Origin: Glaesserella parasuis
GTDB lineage: Bacteria; Pseudomonadota; Gammaproteobacteria; Enterobacterales; Pasteurellaceae
Assembly (NCBI RefSeq): GCF_002015085.1
Contig: NZ_MUXW01000010.1
Span: forward strand, 1-41,833
Direction of reading: 5' to 3'
DNA: 41,833 nucleotides
The translations under genes and the position numbers were made by a program. Within the stretch, counting starts at the first letter, position 1. Every line of letters starts with the position of its first letter. Under the pieces are notes generated by a model that worked only from the letters and a program-made list of their open reading frames with translations, ran no database searches and had not been told where the DNA came from. This document shows positions 40,323 to 41,833 of this stretch, piece by piece.

Positions 40323-41066
40323 ATGAATATTCAATTAATTAATGAAAGTGATTTTACTGAGCGCTTTTATGATATTTGTGAAAAATGGAAATTGAAGCAT
40401 AATCCTAGCTCTAATTTAGCATTAGTACAGACTAATGAACGCCTTGAATTAAGGAAACTTAATCAGCCTAAATTAGGTGCTGTAGCTGTAAATTTTGTTG
40501 ATGGAAAAATGTCGTATCGTCGAAAGTTTGGCGGTGGTCGTAATGAGGCTATTGTGAAAGCTGTTGGTGTTAAAGGTTCGTATACTCCTACAATTATTGA
40601 TGCGACAGCAGGTTTAGGGCAAGATGCTTTTGTTTTGGCATCAATAGGGTGCTATGTGAAACTTATTGAACGTAATCCAATTGTTGGCGCATTATTGGAA
40701 GATGGTTTACAAAGAGCTTATAAAGATTTAGAAATTGGTCATTTTATGAGAGAAAGAATGGTATTACTTCCTCATAGTTCTATTACTGGTTTAAATCCAG
40801 ATCTTGACTCGGTGGATGTTGTTTATCTTGATCCTATGTATCCGTCTAAGACTAAAAGTGCATTAGTAAAAAAGGAGATGCAACTATTTCAACAATTGGT
40901 TGGCTGTGATTTAGATTCAGATGATTTACTTTTCCCTGCTCAGCAACTTGCTAGAAAGAGAGTGGTTGTAAAAAGACCTAACTACGCATTATTTTTAGCA
41001 AATAAGAAACCTGATTTTTGTAAGGAAACTAAAAAACATCGGTTTGATATATATCTATCTCATTAG
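40323..41066 (+). CDS. rsmJ: 16S rRNA m2G1516 methyltransferase RsmJ
   Basis: RsmJ (YhiQ) methylates G1516 of 16S rRNA. Conserved text includes [17 protein letters not shown], the SAM-binding [42 protein letters not shown] and the C-terminal [14 protein letters not shown] with [10 protein letters not shown]. From the ATG at 40323 ([11 protein letters not shown]) it has 247 residues, matching the family; an earlier ATG at 40278 falls in the hairpin after yidC. The ribosome binding site is weak. The gene is richer in A/T and rare codons than yidC. Confidence 0.92.
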
Positions 41067-41106
41067 AATAAAATAATATTTTCTACGCTAACTTAATAGG
41101 AGATTT

Positions 41107-41622
41107 ATGATGAAAAGATTTATCGTAGTAGCTTTGTTATCAAGTTCTGCTTTAGCTGCGCCTGTAGGTGAAACTTTTACAGGTGGAGGAATTGGTATGG
41201 ATGTTACAACTACAAAATATAAAAATGGTGATTTGCAAGGTAAGCAGGCAATAGGCATAAACTTTACTTTAGACTATGCAATAGATTATGGTAGGAATTT
41301 AATTGGAATAATTGATGGTAAAGCAAAATTAGGAAGTAGCAATATTTTTCATGATATCAAACAAAAATCCCAATATAGTATTGGATATGCTCAAGGATAC
41401 CGTCTCCTACCAGATATATTACCATACGTTAAATTACATTATAGTATTAGTAAAATATCGGATTTTGGTAGTTTCAAAGAGATTGGATATGCGATTGGTG
41501 TAAAATATGCAATCTCTAATGATATTGAAGTAGGTTTAGAATACTCAAAAAATAATTTGAAACGAAATGGTACAAAATTAAAGGGAAATGCTATTGGAAC
41601 CAATCTGTCCTATCGTTTCTAA
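41107..41622 (+). CDS. Small outer-membrane beta-barrel protein
   Basis: This 171-residue protein has a signal peptide (MMKRFIVVALLSSSALA, cut before APVGE) and a mature part of about 154 residues made of alternating amphipathic strands. It ends in GTNLSYRF, with the C-terminal aromatic residue that BAM recognises. Length and pattern suggest an eight-stranded barrel of the OmpX/Opa-like or porin-family type. No close family is recognised by eye, so the role (adhesion, serum resistance or other) is unknown. The start follows TAGGAGATTT. It has its own strong terminator. Confidence 0.75.
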   Translation: MMKRFIVVALLSSSALAAPVGETFTGGGIGMDVTTTKYKNGDLQGKQAIGINFTLDYAIDYGRNLIGIIDGKAKLGSSNIFHDIKQKSQYSIGYAQGYRLLPDILPYVKLHYSISKISDFGSFKEIGYAIGVKYAISNDIEVGLEYSKNNLKRNGTKLKGNAIGTNLSYRF

Positions 41623-41679
41623 ATATTTAAGTTGTACAAGTAAGTTACCTGTGAATTGGTGATATGAAATTGATACCAT

Positions 41680-41720
41680 AAGGATTAGATCTATTTGAGT
41701 GGGTCTAATCCTTTTTGTTA
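41680..41720 (+). terminator. Terminator after the outer-membrane protein gene
   Basis: AAGGATTAGA (41680-41689) pairs perfectly with TCTAATCCTT (41704-41713) over a 14-base loop, followed by TTTGTT. The remaining 110 bases to the window end are A/T-rich with an AACAAGCGATC uptake-like core and no gene. Confidence 0.85.
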
Positions 41721-41833
41721 TCTAATAGCATATTTGTATGATATTTTGTAAATATGTCTATGAAAATATAAACAACCTCTGTTTTTTAAATAAACATTAT
41801 GAGCTTATTTTAAACAAGCGATCATTTTTTTCA

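Noticed and set aside
1..41833. CRISPR array, tRNA or rRNA genes
   Set aside because: No regularly spaced repeats, no recognisable cloverleaf gene and no rRNA sequence were seen on reading both strands, though a short tRNA-like fragment could be missed by eye.

Overview
The window is a low-GC piece of a Pasteurellaceae chromosome. The evidence is the gene content (exbB-exbD-tonB, a queCDE operon behind a preQ1 riboswitch, short dusB-fis and ubiE-ubiJ-ubiB operons) and the many copies of the DNA-uptake core ACAAGCGGT or its complement, several followed by the TTTGCAAA-type tract. That form is typical of the Actinobacillus pleuropneumoniae-type uptake clade (Actinobacillus, Mannheimia, Bibersteinia and relatives), not the Haemophilus form AAGTGCGGT. 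Genus and species cannot be fixed from the sequence. No rRNA, tRNA or CRISPR array was seen.

Layout. 1-362: cut-off end of an IS256-family insertion sequence. 394-4416: a surface lipoprotein, a histidine phosphatase, a DASS anion symporter and a divergent LysR regulator. 4561-8124: mutH and its usual neighbour ygdQ (TerC family), a truncated LrgA/CidA gene, an orphan thiamine ATPase thiQ, an FtsN-like SPOR protein and a DUF2322 protein. 8201-9931: tonB, exbD and exbB on the minus strand behind a Fur-like promoter. 10011-16845: glpE, sohB, dusB-fis, ubiE-ubiJ-ubiB and ychJ. 16890-19446: tilS, dtd and yihY on the minus strand. 19574-27801: the most unusual region, described below. 27917-31680: ettA (with a frameshift), gor and a repeat-bearing lipoprotein. 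31711-33442: queE, queD, queC and their riboswitch. 33680-36699: a pirin, pepB and nsrR. 36756-38284: tatC, tatB, tatA on the minus strand. 38628-41622: yidC, rsmJ and a small outer-membrane barrel protein.

The main discovery candidate is a pair of convergent-ended autotransporters flanking proA and purD. Each has a signal peptide, then a cysteine-protease passenger whose motifs match the streptococcal IgG-cleaving enzyme IdeS/Mac (peptidase family C66): CWGAVAGN, HTVTLWG and ISDS, giving a Cys47-His172-Asp195 triad. A low-complexity linker and an outer-membrane beta-barrel follow. The 3' 1027 bp of the two genes (barrel plus terminator) are nearly identical and lie as inverted repeats. The first copy is out of frame by one base at a run of eight T in its signal peptide codons, which looks like an OFF state of slipped-strand phase variation. 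The second copy is intact. An IgG-type protease secreted as an autotransporter, with one switchable and one fixed copy joined by a recombinable inverted repeat, would be an immune-evasion system. Substrate and switching are inferred, not shown.

Most other genes are housekeeping genes with conventional start sites. I moved many starts inward from the longest open frame to a Met with a good ribosome binding site and family-typical length.
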